Source of the DNA: Morganella sibonii
Lineage (GTDB): Bacteria > Pseudomonadota > Gammaproteobacteria > Enterobacterales > Enterobacteriaceae
NCBI RefSeq assembly: GCF_040560245.1
Contig: NZ_JAKMWP010000002.1
Direction: 5' to 3' (one strand)
Length of the DNA: 64,000 nucleotides
Part shown: positions 46,225-54,730 of the stretch, piece after piece
How the letters are laid out: each line of letters begins with the position of its first letter
Numbering within the stretch: the first letter of the stretch is position 1
The notes under the pieces: generated by a model
Told to the model about the DNA's origin: nothing
Database searches by the model: none
Seen by the model: the letters and a program-made list of their open reading frames with translations, nothing else
Program-made: the position numbers and the translations under genes

Positions 46225-46872
46225 ATGCAATATCATATTATTCCTGTCACCGGCTTTATGCAGAATTGCACCCTGATTTGGTGCGATGAAACAAAGGCCG
46301 CTGCCATTGTCGATCCCGGCGGTGAAGCACCGCGTCTTATCCGTGAAATTGAACAACGCGGTCTTAAACTGGAAAAAATTCTCCTGACGCACGGTCATTT
46401 TGATCATGTCGGCGCAACCGCTGATGTGGCAGAGCACTTTAATGTGCCGATCGTCGGTCCGCAAAAGGAAGATGCATTCTGGGTCGACGGGCTGACTCAG
46501 CAGAGCCAGATGTTTGGTGTGGAGCCATGCCGTGCATTTACACCGGATCAGTGGCTGGAAGAGGGCGATAAAGTCACTGTCGGTAATATTGAGCTGGATG
46601 TGCTGCATTGCCCCGGCCATACTCCCGGTCACGTGGTCTTTGTTGATAAGCAGGATAAACTGATTTCAATGGGAGATGTGCTGTTCAGAGGCGGTGTCGG
46701 CCGCAGTGACTTCCCGCGCGGTAACCATCAGGATCTGATCAGTTCGATTAAAGACAAAATTCTGCCGCTGGGCGATGAATACCGTTTTATTCCCGGTCAC
46801 GGGCCGATGTCCACACTCGGGGAAGAGCGTCGTACCAATCCGTTCTTACAGGACGAACCGCCGGTCTGGTGA
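46225..46872 (+). CDS. gloC: Hydroxyacylglutathione hydrolase GloC (type II glyoxalase)
   Basis: GloC (YcbL) is a metallo-beta-lactamase-fold hydrolase that opens S-lactoylglutathione in methylglyoxal detoxification. The 215-residue protein has the metal motif THGHFDH (His56, His58, Asp60, His61), CPGHTPGHVVF with the next ligand His, GDVLFRGGVGRSDFP, and RFIPGHGP with the last His. It is short compared with GloB, as expected for the YcbL group. Confidence 0.94.
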   Translation: MQYHIIPVTGFMQNCTLIWCDETKAAAIVDPGGEAPRLIREIEQRGLKLEKILLTHGHFDHVGATADVAEHFNVPIVGPQKEDAFWVDGLTQQSQMFGVEPCRAFTPDQWLEEGDKVTVGNIELDVLHCPGHTPGHVVFVDKQDKLISMGDVLFRGGVGRSDFPRGNHQDLISSIKDKILPLGDEYRFIPGHGPMSTLGEERRTNPFLQDEPPVW

Positions 46873-46897
46873 GTAACATCATAGTAAAGATGAAAGG

Positions 46898-46922
46898 TGC
46901 CTGACGTTGTCAGGCATTTTTT
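46898..46922 (+). terminator. Terminator of gloC
   Basis: TGCCTGAC / GTCAGGCA with a three-base loop and a run of six T. The T-run touches the stop of the convergent gene. Confidence 0.92.
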
Positions 46923-47793
46923 ATGAGCCGGGTTTCAGATAGCCATCAAAATACACTGCTGCTTTTTCAGCATCAATGCTGAGATTACCTTTCCAGCCTG
47001 CCCAGGGCATTTCCATATCCGAGCGGCCTTTTGTATTCTTCAGCTGATTCTCTGCGATAGTAATATCACCGAAGTCAGTCCACTGACTGAGAGACAGTGT
47101 CAGGAACTGATTCGGGATTACACCTGTTAATGCCAGTGACTGTAAGATCCCCCGCAGGGTATAGCGATCACCGGCTATCAGTTTCGATGTTTTAAGCCGC
47201 TTTTCGAACTGGCCGGGCGTTTCATCCTCCGGCGCGCTGCGCAGCATATCCAGTAACTGTCTGAATACCGCTTTATCCTGCTCTGTCGGCATGACCGGCT
47301 CTGTGGTCAGCAGATGACTCAGATTCAGATAAGCGTACAGTGCGGTACTGCTGTATGCGTTTCCGTAATACAGGCAATACTGAAAATAGCTGTCATTAAT
47401 ATATTTGGCGGTATCGTGATCACTGCAAATCCAGCAACAGGCATACTGTGGTTTTTCCAGGTAAGCATGTGCGGGCAGGGTATGCAGCTTATGAAAAGCA
47501 CTTAATACTGAGCGTCCCCGCAGATAACTGCCGCCGACACCGGCAATAAACGCGGATATACACCGTTCCCGGGTTAATGTCGTGTTGTTTTTCAGGCTGT
47601 GCAGACGGGCGATAATGTCATCATGGCTGCTGAAACTGACGATATTGTTCGCCTGCCAGCCGAATTGTGATAAAAGCGCCTGATCTTTTTCAGATAATGT
47701 CTGTGTATCATAAACAGAAACCTGCCGTTCGCCGTCATAACGGCCATTGTCATATTTATACAGCTTGCGTAAAACCCGCATTATTTTCTGCAC
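46921..47793 (-). CDS. Hypothetical protein, unrecognised family
   Basis: I do not recognise this protein of about 290 residues. It has no signal peptide or membrane segment. Visible features are a charged N-terminus (RVLRKLYKYDNGRYDGERQ), a cysteine-rich patch YACCWICSDHD (about 118-128), a Tyr-rich helix region after it, and a C-terminal stretch MPWAGWKGNLSIDAEKAAVYFDG that looks like a beta domain. The start is uncertain: GTG at 47793 has an AAGG site with six-base spacing, while the ATG at 47781 has none. Base composition resembles its neighbours. E. coli has no gene here between gloC and aspC. The intact frame suggests a functional accessory gene. Confidence 0.7.
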   Translation of the reverse strand: MQKIMRVLRKLYKYDNGRYDGERQVSVYDTQTLSEKDQALLSQFGWQANNIVSFSSHDDIIARLHSLKNNTTLTRERCISAFIAGVGGSYLRGRSVLSAFHKLHTLPAHAYLEKPQYACCWICSDHDTAKYINDSYFQYCLYYGNAYSSTALYAYLNLSHLLTTEPVMPTEQDKAVFRQLLDMLRSAPEDETPGQFEKRLKTSKLIAGDRYTLRGILQSLALTGVIPNQFLTLSLSQWTDFGDITIAENQLKNTKGRSDMEMPWAGWKGNLSIDAEKAAVYFDGYLKPGS

Positions 47794-47826
47794 AGGCAAC
47801 CTTATATTATCAGGAACAGATAAAAC

Positions 47827-47855
47827 AAAGCCCCCGGCCGGAAGCCGGGGGCTTT
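47827..47855 (-). terminator. Terminator of aspC
   Basis: AAAGCCCCCGGC / GCCGGGGGCTTT with a five-base loop; the minus strand continues with TTTGTTTTA. It lies about 28 bases after the aspC stop. Confidence 0.9.
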
Positions 47856-47882
47856 ATCAGAAGCAGAATGTCTGCTGAGAAA

Positions 47883-49073
47883 TTACAGTACCGCGACGAT
47901 GGCTTCGCACAGCGGAACCATATTTTCCAGGGTCAGACCGGCAACGTTGATACGACCGGAGCTGACGGCATACACCGCATATTCATCACGCAGGCGTGCA
48001 ACCTGTTCTTTGGTCAGGCCGCTGAAAGAGAACATACCGTTCTGGCGGATAATAAAGCTGAAGTCCTGCTTCGCGCCTTTTTCCTGAAGTGTGTTCACAA
48101 AGAGCTGACGCATACGCTTGATACGCTCGCGCATGGTGGTCAGTTCCTGAATCCACTCTTCTTTCAGTTCCGGATCAGACAACACCGCTGTCACAACGGC
48201 ACCACCGTGTGACGGCGGGTTAGAGTAGTTGGTACGGATCACAATTTTGATCTGGCTGAACGCGCGATCGGCAGTATCCGGATCAGCCGCAACCAGGGTA
48301 CAGGCACCGACACGCTCATTGTACATGCCGAAGTTTTTAGAATAAGAGCTGGCGACCAGCATCTCAGGATGGGATTTTGCGAAAATACGCAGCCCCTGAG
48401 CATCTTCATCCAGACCGGCGGCAAAGCCCTGATAAGCAAAGTCGAAGACCGGCAGAAGACCTTTTTCTTTTACCAGAACAGATAACTGAGCCCATTGTTC
48501 AGCAGTCGGGTCAATACCGGTCGGGTTATGGCAGCAGCCGTGCAGCAGGATCACATCACCGGCCTGTGCCGCTTCCAGGCTTGCCAGCATGCCATCGAAA
48601 TCAAGCGCATGATTTTCGGCGTCATAGTAATTGTAACTGCAGATTTCCAGACCGGCACCGGCGAAGATACCGTTATGGTTAGGCCAGGTCGGGTTGCTGA
48701 TCCAGACACGTTTTGCGCTGGTCTGCTTAGCAATAAAATCAGCCGCGATACGCAGTGCACCTGTACCACCCGGTGCCTGTGCGGTACGGGCGCGTTTGGC
48801 GGTGATGATATCACTATTATCACCAAACAGCAGTGCCTGAGTCACCGTACCGAATTCAGGTATCCCGGTGATAGGCAGGTAGTTTTTTGTGGTTTCATTA
48901 TCCAGCAGATACTTTTCCGCTTTTTTAACACAGCTCAGTACCGGTGTTTTACCGGTCTCATCTTTATAAACACCAATACCTAAATTGATTTTGTTTTCAC
49001 GTGGGTCCTGACGGAAGCTGTCAGCCAGACCTAAGATCGGGTCGGCAGGCGCGGCAGTAATATTCTCAAACAT
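47883..49073 (-). CDS. aspC: Aspartate aminotransferase
   Basis: AspC interconverts aspartate and oxaloacetate with glutamate/2-oxoglutarate, and also works on aromatic amino acids. The 396-residue class I PLP enzyme begins MFENITAAPADPILGLAD, has HGCCHNPTGIDP, and the PLP-binding Lys246 in SSYSKNFGMYNERVG. Length equals E. coli AspC. The frame is open to 49088, but the conserved start is the ATG at 49073. It lies downstream of the porin gene in the same direction, as E. coli aspC does behind ompF. Confidence 0.97.
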   Translation of the reverse strand: MFENITAAPADPILGLADSFRQDPRENKINLGIGVYKDETGKTPVLSCVKKAEKYLLDNETTKNYLPITGIPEFGTVTQALLFGDNSDIITAKRARTAQAPGGTGALRIAADFIAKQTSAKRVWISNPTWPNHNGIFAGAGLEICSYNYYDAENHALDFDGMLASLEAAQAGDVILLHGCCHNPTGIDPTAEQWAQLSVLVKEKGLLPVFDFAYQGFAAGLDEDAQGLRIFAKSHPEMLVASSYSKNFGMYNERVGACTLVAADPDTADRAFSQIKIVIRTNYSNPPSHGGAVVTAVLSDPELKEEWIQELTTMRERIKRMRQLFVNTLQEKGAKQDFSFIIRQNGMFSFSGLTKEQVARLRDEYAVYAVSSGRINVAGLTLENMVPLCEAIVAVL

Positions 49074-49255
49074 AGTTGTTGATCCCAATAGTATCTGATA
49101 GTGCGGATAAGAGGACTGTCACAAGGTTATCAGGTTAACTCCCTGTAAATCATTTGCCAACTGTTTACAGAAAAAAGACGAAGATCTTGTGAAGTGGGTG
49201 ACGTCCTGTTGAGGTTTGCATGAAAATGCATCACAAAACGCGTTAAACAGATAAC

Positions 49256-49283
49256 AAAAAACCCACGGCAAGCCGTGGGTTTT
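49256..49283 (-). terminator. Terminator of the porin gene
   Basis: ACCCACGGC / GCCGTGGGT with a two-base loop, flanked by A- and T-runs; the minus strand continues TTTTTTG. It lies about 30 bases after the porin stop. Confidence 0.92.
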
Positions 49284-49310
49284 GGTATTCATATTCAGCG
49301 TAAAGCTAAA

Positions 49311-50396
49311 TCAGAACTGGTAAGTCAGACCTAAACCAACGATATTATCGTCGTTCAGACCAGCTTTGTTATCGCTGTCCAGCAGGTTGATTTTATAATC
49401 AATCACTGCAGACATATTTTTGTTGAAGTAGTAGTAGGCACCTAAGTCAACATACTTAACCAAGTCAGAGCTGAAACGTTCAGTGCTGCCAGCATTGGTC
49501 AGGTCTTTACCTTTAGACTGCAGGTATGCGATGGATGGACGCAGACCGAAGTCGAACTGGTACTGTGCTACTAATTCGATATTTTCAGTTTTGTTTGCAA
49601 TACGGCTATCGTATTTGGTCATGTTACGGGTTTCACCGTACATAGCAGCCAGGTATACGTTGTTAGCGTCGTATTTAGCACCAACGTTCCATGCTTCGGC
49701 ACGTTTACCTTTCGCACCAAAGTCACCATCTTGCTGGTTCAGAGTACGAGCAGAGTTAGAATAACCACCACCAACAGCTACGCCCCAACCCAGGTCGTAA
49801 GTGGTAGAGAAACCGTAACCGTCACCGTTAGCTTTTACGCCGTCCTGCGGTTTGATTGAGCTGTCGTCGTTAGCACCCTGGTACTGCAGAGCGAAGTTCA
49901 GACCATCAACGTAACCGAACATATCGCTGTTGCGATAAGTCAGCAGGTTATGGTTACGACCGGTCATGAATACGTCAGTCTGTGCCATGGTGTCGCCACC
50001 GAACAGTGGCAGAACGTCGGTCCATGCAGCTACGTCGTATACTACACCGTAGTTACGACCGTAGTCGATTGAACCGAATTCAGCGAATTTGAAACCAGCG
50101 TAAGCTAAACGAACTTCGTTATTGTTTTTGCCTTCAGTATCGTTGGTTTTGATTTCGTTTTCGAAACGACCGAAACCGGTCAGCTGGTCAGTGATCTGAG
50201 TTTCACCTTTGATGCCGAAACGAACGCGTGAAGCATCACCGTCTTCGCCGCTTTTAGCGTCAGCAAACATGTGACGAACGTCAACTTTACCGTACAGGTC
50301 TACTTTGTTGCCGTCTTTGTTGTAGATTTCAGCTGCGTTTGCTGCACCAGCAACTAACAGAGCCGGGATAACCACTGCAAGAATATTGCGTTTCAT
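49311..50396 (-). CDS. ompF: OmpF/OmpC-family general porin
   Basis: A 361-residue trimeric outer-membrane porin for small hydrophilic solutes. It has a signal peptide (MKRNILAVVIPALLVAGAANA), a mature start AEIYNKDGNKVDLYGKVDVR, many alternating beta-strands, the constriction-loop region with DVLPLFGGDTMAQTDVFMTGR (core shortened), and the C-terminal aromatic GLTYQF recognised by the BAM complex. The frame is open to 50435; the ATG at 50396 follows a GAGGGTAATAATA leader like that of E. coli ompF. Its position between aspC and asnS is that of ompF, so I use that symbol. Some strains may call it OmpC-like. Confidence 0.9.
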   Translation of the reverse strand: MKRNILAVVIPALLVAGAANAAEIYNKDGNKVDLYGKVDVRHMFADAKSGEDGDASRVRFGIKGETQITDQLTGFGRFENEIKTNDTEGKNNNEVRLAYAGFKFAEFGSIDYGRNYGVVYDVAAWTDVLPLFGGDTMAQTDVFMTGRNHNLLTYRNSDMFGYVDGLNFALQYQGANDDSSIKPQDGVKANGDGYGFSTTYDLGWGVAVGGGYSNSARTLNQQDGDFGAKGKRAEAWNVGAKYDANNVYLAAMYGETRNMTKYDSRIANKTENIELVAQYQFDFGLRPSIAYLQSKGKDLTNAGSTERFSSDLVKYVDLGAYYYFNKNMSAVIDYKINLLDSDNKAGLNDDNIVGLGLTYQF

Positions 50397-50404
50397 TATT
50401 ATTA

Positions 50405-50439
50405 CCCTCATTGGTGTTATTCGGACACCTGCCACTGCC
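50405..50439 (-). promoter_or_regulatory. Conserved ompF-type 5' leader
   Basis: On the minus strand the leader contains GGCAGTGGCAGGTGTC (50424-50439) and CCAATGAGGGTAATAATA next to the start codon. From memory both are near-identical to the E. coli ompF leader, whose ribosome-site part pairs with the MicF small RNA. Conserved post-transcriptional control is inferred. Confidence 0.6.
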
Positions 50440-50523
50440 AGAAATAGTTCTGAAAAAAATTTGGAACTATTTATGAGAGTTTAGTGTCGTCTGTGTCGGC
50501 GACCAGTGTTCCATTGGTAAAAT

Positions 50524-50602
50524 ATTTTATCTACCCTGAAAGTGCTACAAAAACGAAGAATCTGTAACAAACGGCAAAAAAGTATTTCAAAATGTAAATA
50601 AT
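50524..50602 (-). promoter_or_regulatory. Porin promoter with OmpR-like sites
   Basis: On the minus strand TTTGTA (50551-50546) and TAAAAT (50529-50524) are spaced by 16 bases, a fair sigma-70 promoter about 130 bases before the start. Just upstream lies TTTACATTTTGAAATACTTT (about 50577-50599), resembling the OmpR F-box pattern. Osmotic control by EnvZ/OmpR is inferred from this and from the family. Confidence 0.5.
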
Positions 50603-50635
50603 TGGGAGCTTTTTGAACAGTCAGAACCACAGGCA

Positions 50636-50667
50636 TAAAAAAAGCCGGCCTGATGGCCGGTTTTTTA
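50636..50667. terminator. Terminator of asnS
   Basis: CCGGCC / GGCCGG with a four-base loop, flanked by a run of seven or more A and a run of six T. It lies about 25 bases after the asnS stop and can work in both directions. Confidence 0.9.
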
Positions 50668-50689
50668 CATTCAATATTTTTGATGGAAA

Positions 50690-52090
50690 TCAGAATGTGG
50701 CGCTGCGCGGGGTCCGCGGGAACGGGATGGTTTCACGGATATTTGAGACGCCCGTCACATATGACACCAGACGCTCAAAACCCAGACCGAAACCGGCGTG
50801 CGGCACAGTGCCGTAGCGGCGCAGATCACGGTACCACCAGTAATCTTCTTTGTTCATACCCAGTTCATCAAAGCGGGCATCGAGTTTGTCCAGACGCTCT
50901 TCACGCTGTGAACCCCCGATAATTTCACCGATTCCCGGTGCCAGGACGTCCATCGCGGCCACGGTTTTGCCATCTTCGTTTTCGCGCATATAGAATGCTT
51001 TGATGGCTTTCGGGTAGTTTTTAACGACCACAGGCGCTTTGAAGTGCTCTTCCGCCAGGTAGCGCTCGTGCTCAGAGGACATATCCACGCCCCAGTACAC
51101 GTCGTTTTCAAAGGTTTTGCCGCAGTTTTCCAGGATTTTGATCGCGTCGGTGTAATCAACCTGTGCAAAATCGGAAGTGACAAAACGCTCCAGGCGTTCG
51201 ATGGCTTCTTTATTAATACGCTCAGCAAAGAATTCGAGATCATCGCGGCGTTCTTCCAGAACGGCTTTGAAGACAAATTTCAGCATGGCTTCGGCCAGAC
51301 CGGCCACGTCATCCAGGTTTGCAAATGCCACTTCCGGCTCAACCATCCAGAATTCCGCCAGGTGGCGGCTGGTGTTGGAGTTTTCCGCACGGAACGTCGG
51401 GCCGAAGGTGTAGATTTTGCTCAGTGCAGAGGCATAAGCTTCACCGTTCAGCTGACCGGATACGGTCAGGAATGCTTCCTGGCCGAAAAAGTCTTCACTG
51501 AAATCCACTTCGCCTTTATCGTTGCGCGGCAGATTGTGGAAATCCAGCGTGGAGACGCGGAACATTTCACCGGCACCTTCGGTGTCAGAGGTGGTGATAA
51601 GCGGGGTGGATACCCAGAAGAAACCCTGCTCGTCGAAGAAACGGTGTAATGCCTGGGATAAAGTATGACGGACACGGGTAACCGCGCCAATCAGGTTGGT
51701 GCGCGGACGCAGGTGCGCCACTTCACGCAGATACTCGACAGAGTGGCGTTTTGCCGCCATCGGGTAGGTATCCGGATCATCAACCATACCGACAACACGA
51801 ACCTGTGTGGCATGGATTTCAAAACTTTGTCCCTGACCCGGGGAAGCAACCACTTTCCCGGTAACTTCAACAGAACAGCCCGCCGTTAAATGAAGCACTT
51901 CATCATTATAATTAGGTAAATTATTTTCGATGACGGCCTGTACCGGATTAAAGCAGGAACCGTCGTAGACGGCGAGGAATGAGATCCCGGCTTTTGAATC
52001 TCTCCTTGTACGGACCCAACCCTGTACTGTGACTTCGCTGTCAACAGGTACACGGCCTTGCAGTACATCGACCACAGGCGCTATGCTCAT
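50690..52090 (-). CDS. asnS: Asparaginyl-tRNA synthetase
   Basis: AsnRS charges tRNA-Asn with asparagine. The 466-residue class IIb enzyme has an N-terminal anticodon-binding OB fold (TVQGWVRTRRDSKAGISFLAV, core shortened), then motif 2 GPTFRAENSNTSRHLAEFWM and motif 3 GFGLGFERLVSYVTG, ending IPFPRTPRSATF. The gene is placed between the porin and pncB, as in E. coli. Confidence 0.98.
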   Translation of the reverse strand: MSIAPVVDVLQGRVPVDSEVTVQGWVRTRRDSKAGISFLAVYDGSCFNPVQAVIENNLPNYNDEVLHLTAGCSVEVTGKVVASPGQGQSFEIHATQVRVVGMVDDPDTYPMAAKRHSVEYLREVAHLRPRTNLIGAVTRVRHTLSQALHRFFDEQGFFWVSTPLITTSDTEGAGEMFRVSTLDFHNLPRNDKGEVDFSEDFFGQEAFLTVSGQLNGEAYASALSKIYTFGPTFRAENSNTSRHLAEFWMVEPEVAFANLDDVAGLAEAMLKFVFKAVLEERRDDLEFFAERINKEAIERLERFVTSDFAQVDYTDAIKILENCGKTFENDVYWGVDMSSEHERYLAEEHFKAPVVVKNYPKAIKAFYMRENEDGKTVAAMDVLAPGIGEIIGGSQREERLDKLDARFDELGMNKEDYWWYRDLRRYGTVPHAGFGLGFERLVSYVTGVSNIRETIPFPRTPRSATF

Positions 52091-52254
52091 AGTTGAAACT
52101 CTCTCTTCTTATATATAGGTCTGTTACACGCGTTACCCGCCATCTTCTGAGATGTGAGTAACAGAATAGTCATCAGTTGCCGTCAAACGGGCAATCTCAC
52201 TATGTTACTTGCTCACTGTCAGGAAACAAGCAGAAATTGGGGGTCAGAAGCCCG

Positions 52255-52286
52255 AAAAACAGAAAAAATAACCGTCTTTTTCTGTT
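52255..52286 (-). terminator. Candidate terminator of pncB
   Basis: AACAGAAAAA / TTTTTCTGTT with a nine-base loop. On the minus strand it is followed by TTTTTCGGGC, about 30 bases after the pncB stop. The stem is AT-rich, so strength is moderate. Confidence 0.65.
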
Positions 52287-52315
52287 CTCCGGGGGTATCT
52301 GTATAAAAGAGAGGA

Positions 52316-53530
52316 TCAGCAGGCGCGCTGAACGTGGGGAATATCAAAAGCGCGGCGCAGTTTATCGACAAACTCATCATCTTCACAGATGGTTTTGCCG
52401 GGGCTGTCGGAGAGTTTGGCGACCGGTTTCCCGTTACATTCCACCAGCTTGATAACAATATTCAGCGGCTCGACATCCGGAATATTGCAGGTCAGACGGG
52501 TGCCGATACCGAACACCAGATTGATCCGGTCACAGAAATGGGCATAGAGCGCGAGGGCTTTGCGGAAATCCAGGTTATCTGAGAAGACCAGCGTTTTGCT
52601 CATCGGGTCGATACCCAGCTTTTCATAGTGAGCAATCGCTTTTTCACCCCATTCCACCGGATCTCCGGAATCGTGGCGCAGACCCTGATAGGCACGGGCA
52701 AACGGGACATCGAAATCACGCAGGAAGGCATCCATGGTGATGCAGTCTGTCAGCGCAACACCCAGTTGATCCGGATATTCATCAAGCCAGGTCTGGAGAG
52801 CGGCACGCTGGCTGTTGGCCAGTTCCGCACTGATCTGCTGATGTGCCTGGAACCATTCGTGTGCCTGGGTGCCGACCGGCTCCAGATCGAGTTTTTCTGC
52901 CAGCAGGTAATTACTGGTGCCGACCAGATACGGGAAATGTTGTTTCAGTTCCGTGACAATCGCTTTCTGGACATCATAAGAGAAACGGCGGCGGGTGCCG
53001 AAGTCCATCAGTTTAAAGCGGCAGAGGTCGATCCCTGCCTGTTCCGCATCCTGATAAAAGCGGGTTACCAGTTCGCGCAGACGGATAACGGCATCTTCCG
53101 GTGTTACCTGCGGTGATTCATGGCGGTGAACGAGTTCACTGATCAGCGCCAGCAGCGGGACTTCCCACAGGATAACCTCCACCCACGGGCCGCTGATACG
53201 GATAGCCAGCTGACCGTTGCTGTCACAGCGGATATTCACCTGTGACGGATCAAACCGGAACTGACGGAACCAGGCGAGGTAATCTGCCGAAAAGAACGGC
53301 AGGCGGGCCAGATAGTTGTACTCGTCATCACTGACTGACAGCTCTGCCATCATTGCCACCCGCCGGCGCAGTTCATCTGCGTACTGTCCCAGCAGTTTGT
53401 TGCTCCGGCAGCGGAATTCCGCGACTACCGGAATTGAGCGGTAATGGTGGAACACTGCCTGCTGCATGTGCAGCTTATACGCATCGGTATCCAGCAGTGA
53501 TGTGATAATCGGGGTTGCTTCTGAATTCAT
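52316..53530 (-). CDS. pncB: Nicotinate phosphoribosyltransferase
   Basis: PncB converts nicotinate to nicotinate mononucleotide in NAD salvage. The 404-residue protein has SLLDTDAYKLHMQQAVFHHY at the N-terminus, LMDFGTRRRFS, GTQAHEWFQAHQQ, the autophosphorylated-His segment YQGLRHDSGDPVEWGEKA, and the C-terminal CNGKPVAKLSDSPGKT. The frame is open to a TTG at 53557; the ATG at 53530 is chosen by family length, although a GAGG lies rather far upstream (14 bases). Confidence 0.96.
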   Translation of the reverse strand: MNSEATPIITSLLDTDAYKLHMQQAVFHHYRSIPVVAEFRCRSNKLLGQYADELRRRVAMMAELSVSDDEYNYLARLPFFSADYLAWFRQFRFDPSQVNIRCDSNGQLAIRISGPWVEVILWEVPLLALISELVHRHESPQVTPEDAVIRLRELVTRFYQDAEQAGIDLCRFKLMDFGTRRRFSYDVQKAIVTELKQHFPYLVGTSNYLLAEKLDLEPVGTQAHEWFQAHQQISAELANSQRAALQTWLDEYPDQLGVALTDCITMDAFLRDFDVPFARAYQGLRHDSGDPVEWGEKAIAHYEKLGIDPMSKTLVFSDNLDFRKALALYAHFCDRINLVFGIGTRLTCNIPDVEPLNIVIKLVECNGKPVAKLSDSPGKTICEDDEFVDKLRRAFDIPHVQRAC

Positions 53531-53799
53531 GGCGCTTTCAGCATCCTCACGGAGCAATCAACCTAAACAGGTTATAGCTTACTATTATCTGCGTATAGTA
53601 ACACGTTATTTCCCCTGTGCGCGATGTTCAGCGGGGAATCACATTATTTGTTAACATTTTATTCATATTTGATATTGCCGGGGTAACAAAAATCCGGTGC
53701 AGGTCTCAGGTAAAGCGGGATTTTTCCGGGAGGAAACGGACCGGAATATAGGTATCTTCCATATCAGTATCGGGTATATTATTCAGGAATAGTCACGGA

Positions 53800-54567
53800 A
53801 TGAGAAATGACAATACAGAACGAGATGGAAAACAGGCCGGAAAATTGTTCAGGGATGCTTATAATCTGAAATGCAGAGTATTATCCCGCGGAGAAATTAA
53901 TTTTTTCTTTTCTCGCTATCATAGATTGGCCAGATTTAATGGTCAAAATCTGACACATTGTATTTTTTATAAGAAAAAATCAAAAATTCAGCAGCCTGTT
54001 GTCAATATTAAGTCATACAATAAGCTCAATGCATTTTTTGACTGGATATCATCATTGCATAAGTATGATGATATTTATGTTATTGCTAACTCAAACGCTA
54101 ATGGTGTCAAAGAAATTGATTTTAAAAACAATGATTTAATTATATGTTTTAATAAGTATCCCATTGAGTTAATTGAAAATGACACCTGTGATTCCGTTAT
54201 TATAAACAGACAGATTAATGATACTGAAAGGAGTCATACTGAATACTGTAATTATGATAATAAATCTCATGATATCAAAGTTGTCATTATAATGAATGAC
54301 AGTAATGAATTAAATTTACATAACGATTTTTTTTCTGAATATAGTTATGTTGTTTATACAGACCTTATTCCGTATTCCCTTCATCCCTGCAAAGTTCCGT
54401 CCTCCGGATATGTTATCCTTTTTCTGTTGAATTATATTTATGAAAATACGGATATGATGAAACGTATTCATCCTGTCGGTTTTCAGTTTTCAGAAAGTGG
54501 CTGGCAGGGACATGACTGGGCACTGGAGCGTTCTTTGAAAAAATCAATAAAGTTTGACTGGCGCTGA
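53800..54567 (+). CDS. Possible glycosyltransferase-like protein, orphan accessory gene
   Basis: A 255-residue protein encoded by DNA clearly richer in A+T than both neighbours, with many ATA/AAT codons, a sign of transfer. No signal peptide is visible. A Rossmann-like segment IYVIANSNANGVKEIDF (about 93-109) is followed by LIICFNKYP, VIINRQ, VVIIMND, then PSSGYVILFLLNYIYE and a late GFQFSESGWQGHDWALE motif. This order (N-terminal nucleotide-sugar loop, Arg/Asn strand, P-S/T-G helix, late GH..E) resembles sialyltransferase-like GT29/GT42 proteins that decorate surface glycans. I rate this as a weak resemblance only. E. coli has no gene here between pncB and pepN. Confidence 0.5.
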   Translation: MRNDNTERDGKQAGKLFRDAYNLKCRVLSRGEINFFFSRYHRLARFNGQNLTHCIFYKKKSKIQQPVVNIKSYNKLNAFFDWISSLHKYDDIYVIANSNANGVKEIDFKNNDLIICFNKYPIELIENDTCDSVIINRQINDTERSHTEYCNYDNKSHDIKVVIIMNDSNELNLHNDFFSEYSYVVYTDLIPYSLHPCKVPSSGYVILFLLNYIYENTDMMKRIHPVGFQFSESGWQGHDWALERSLKKSIKFDWR

Positions 54568-54730
54568 GCTTAATGTGTTTCTCACCAGACGCTGCCTGCA
54601 AAATGTTAACCACAGGTAGCATTTTGGCCCACATTCTGTGCCGTGTTGGACATATTCTTGTTGTCATGTCTGTATGAGCGGGTAGTATCAGGTATATCGA
54701 ATTGTTTTATTCATTAATAAAGAGAAAACC

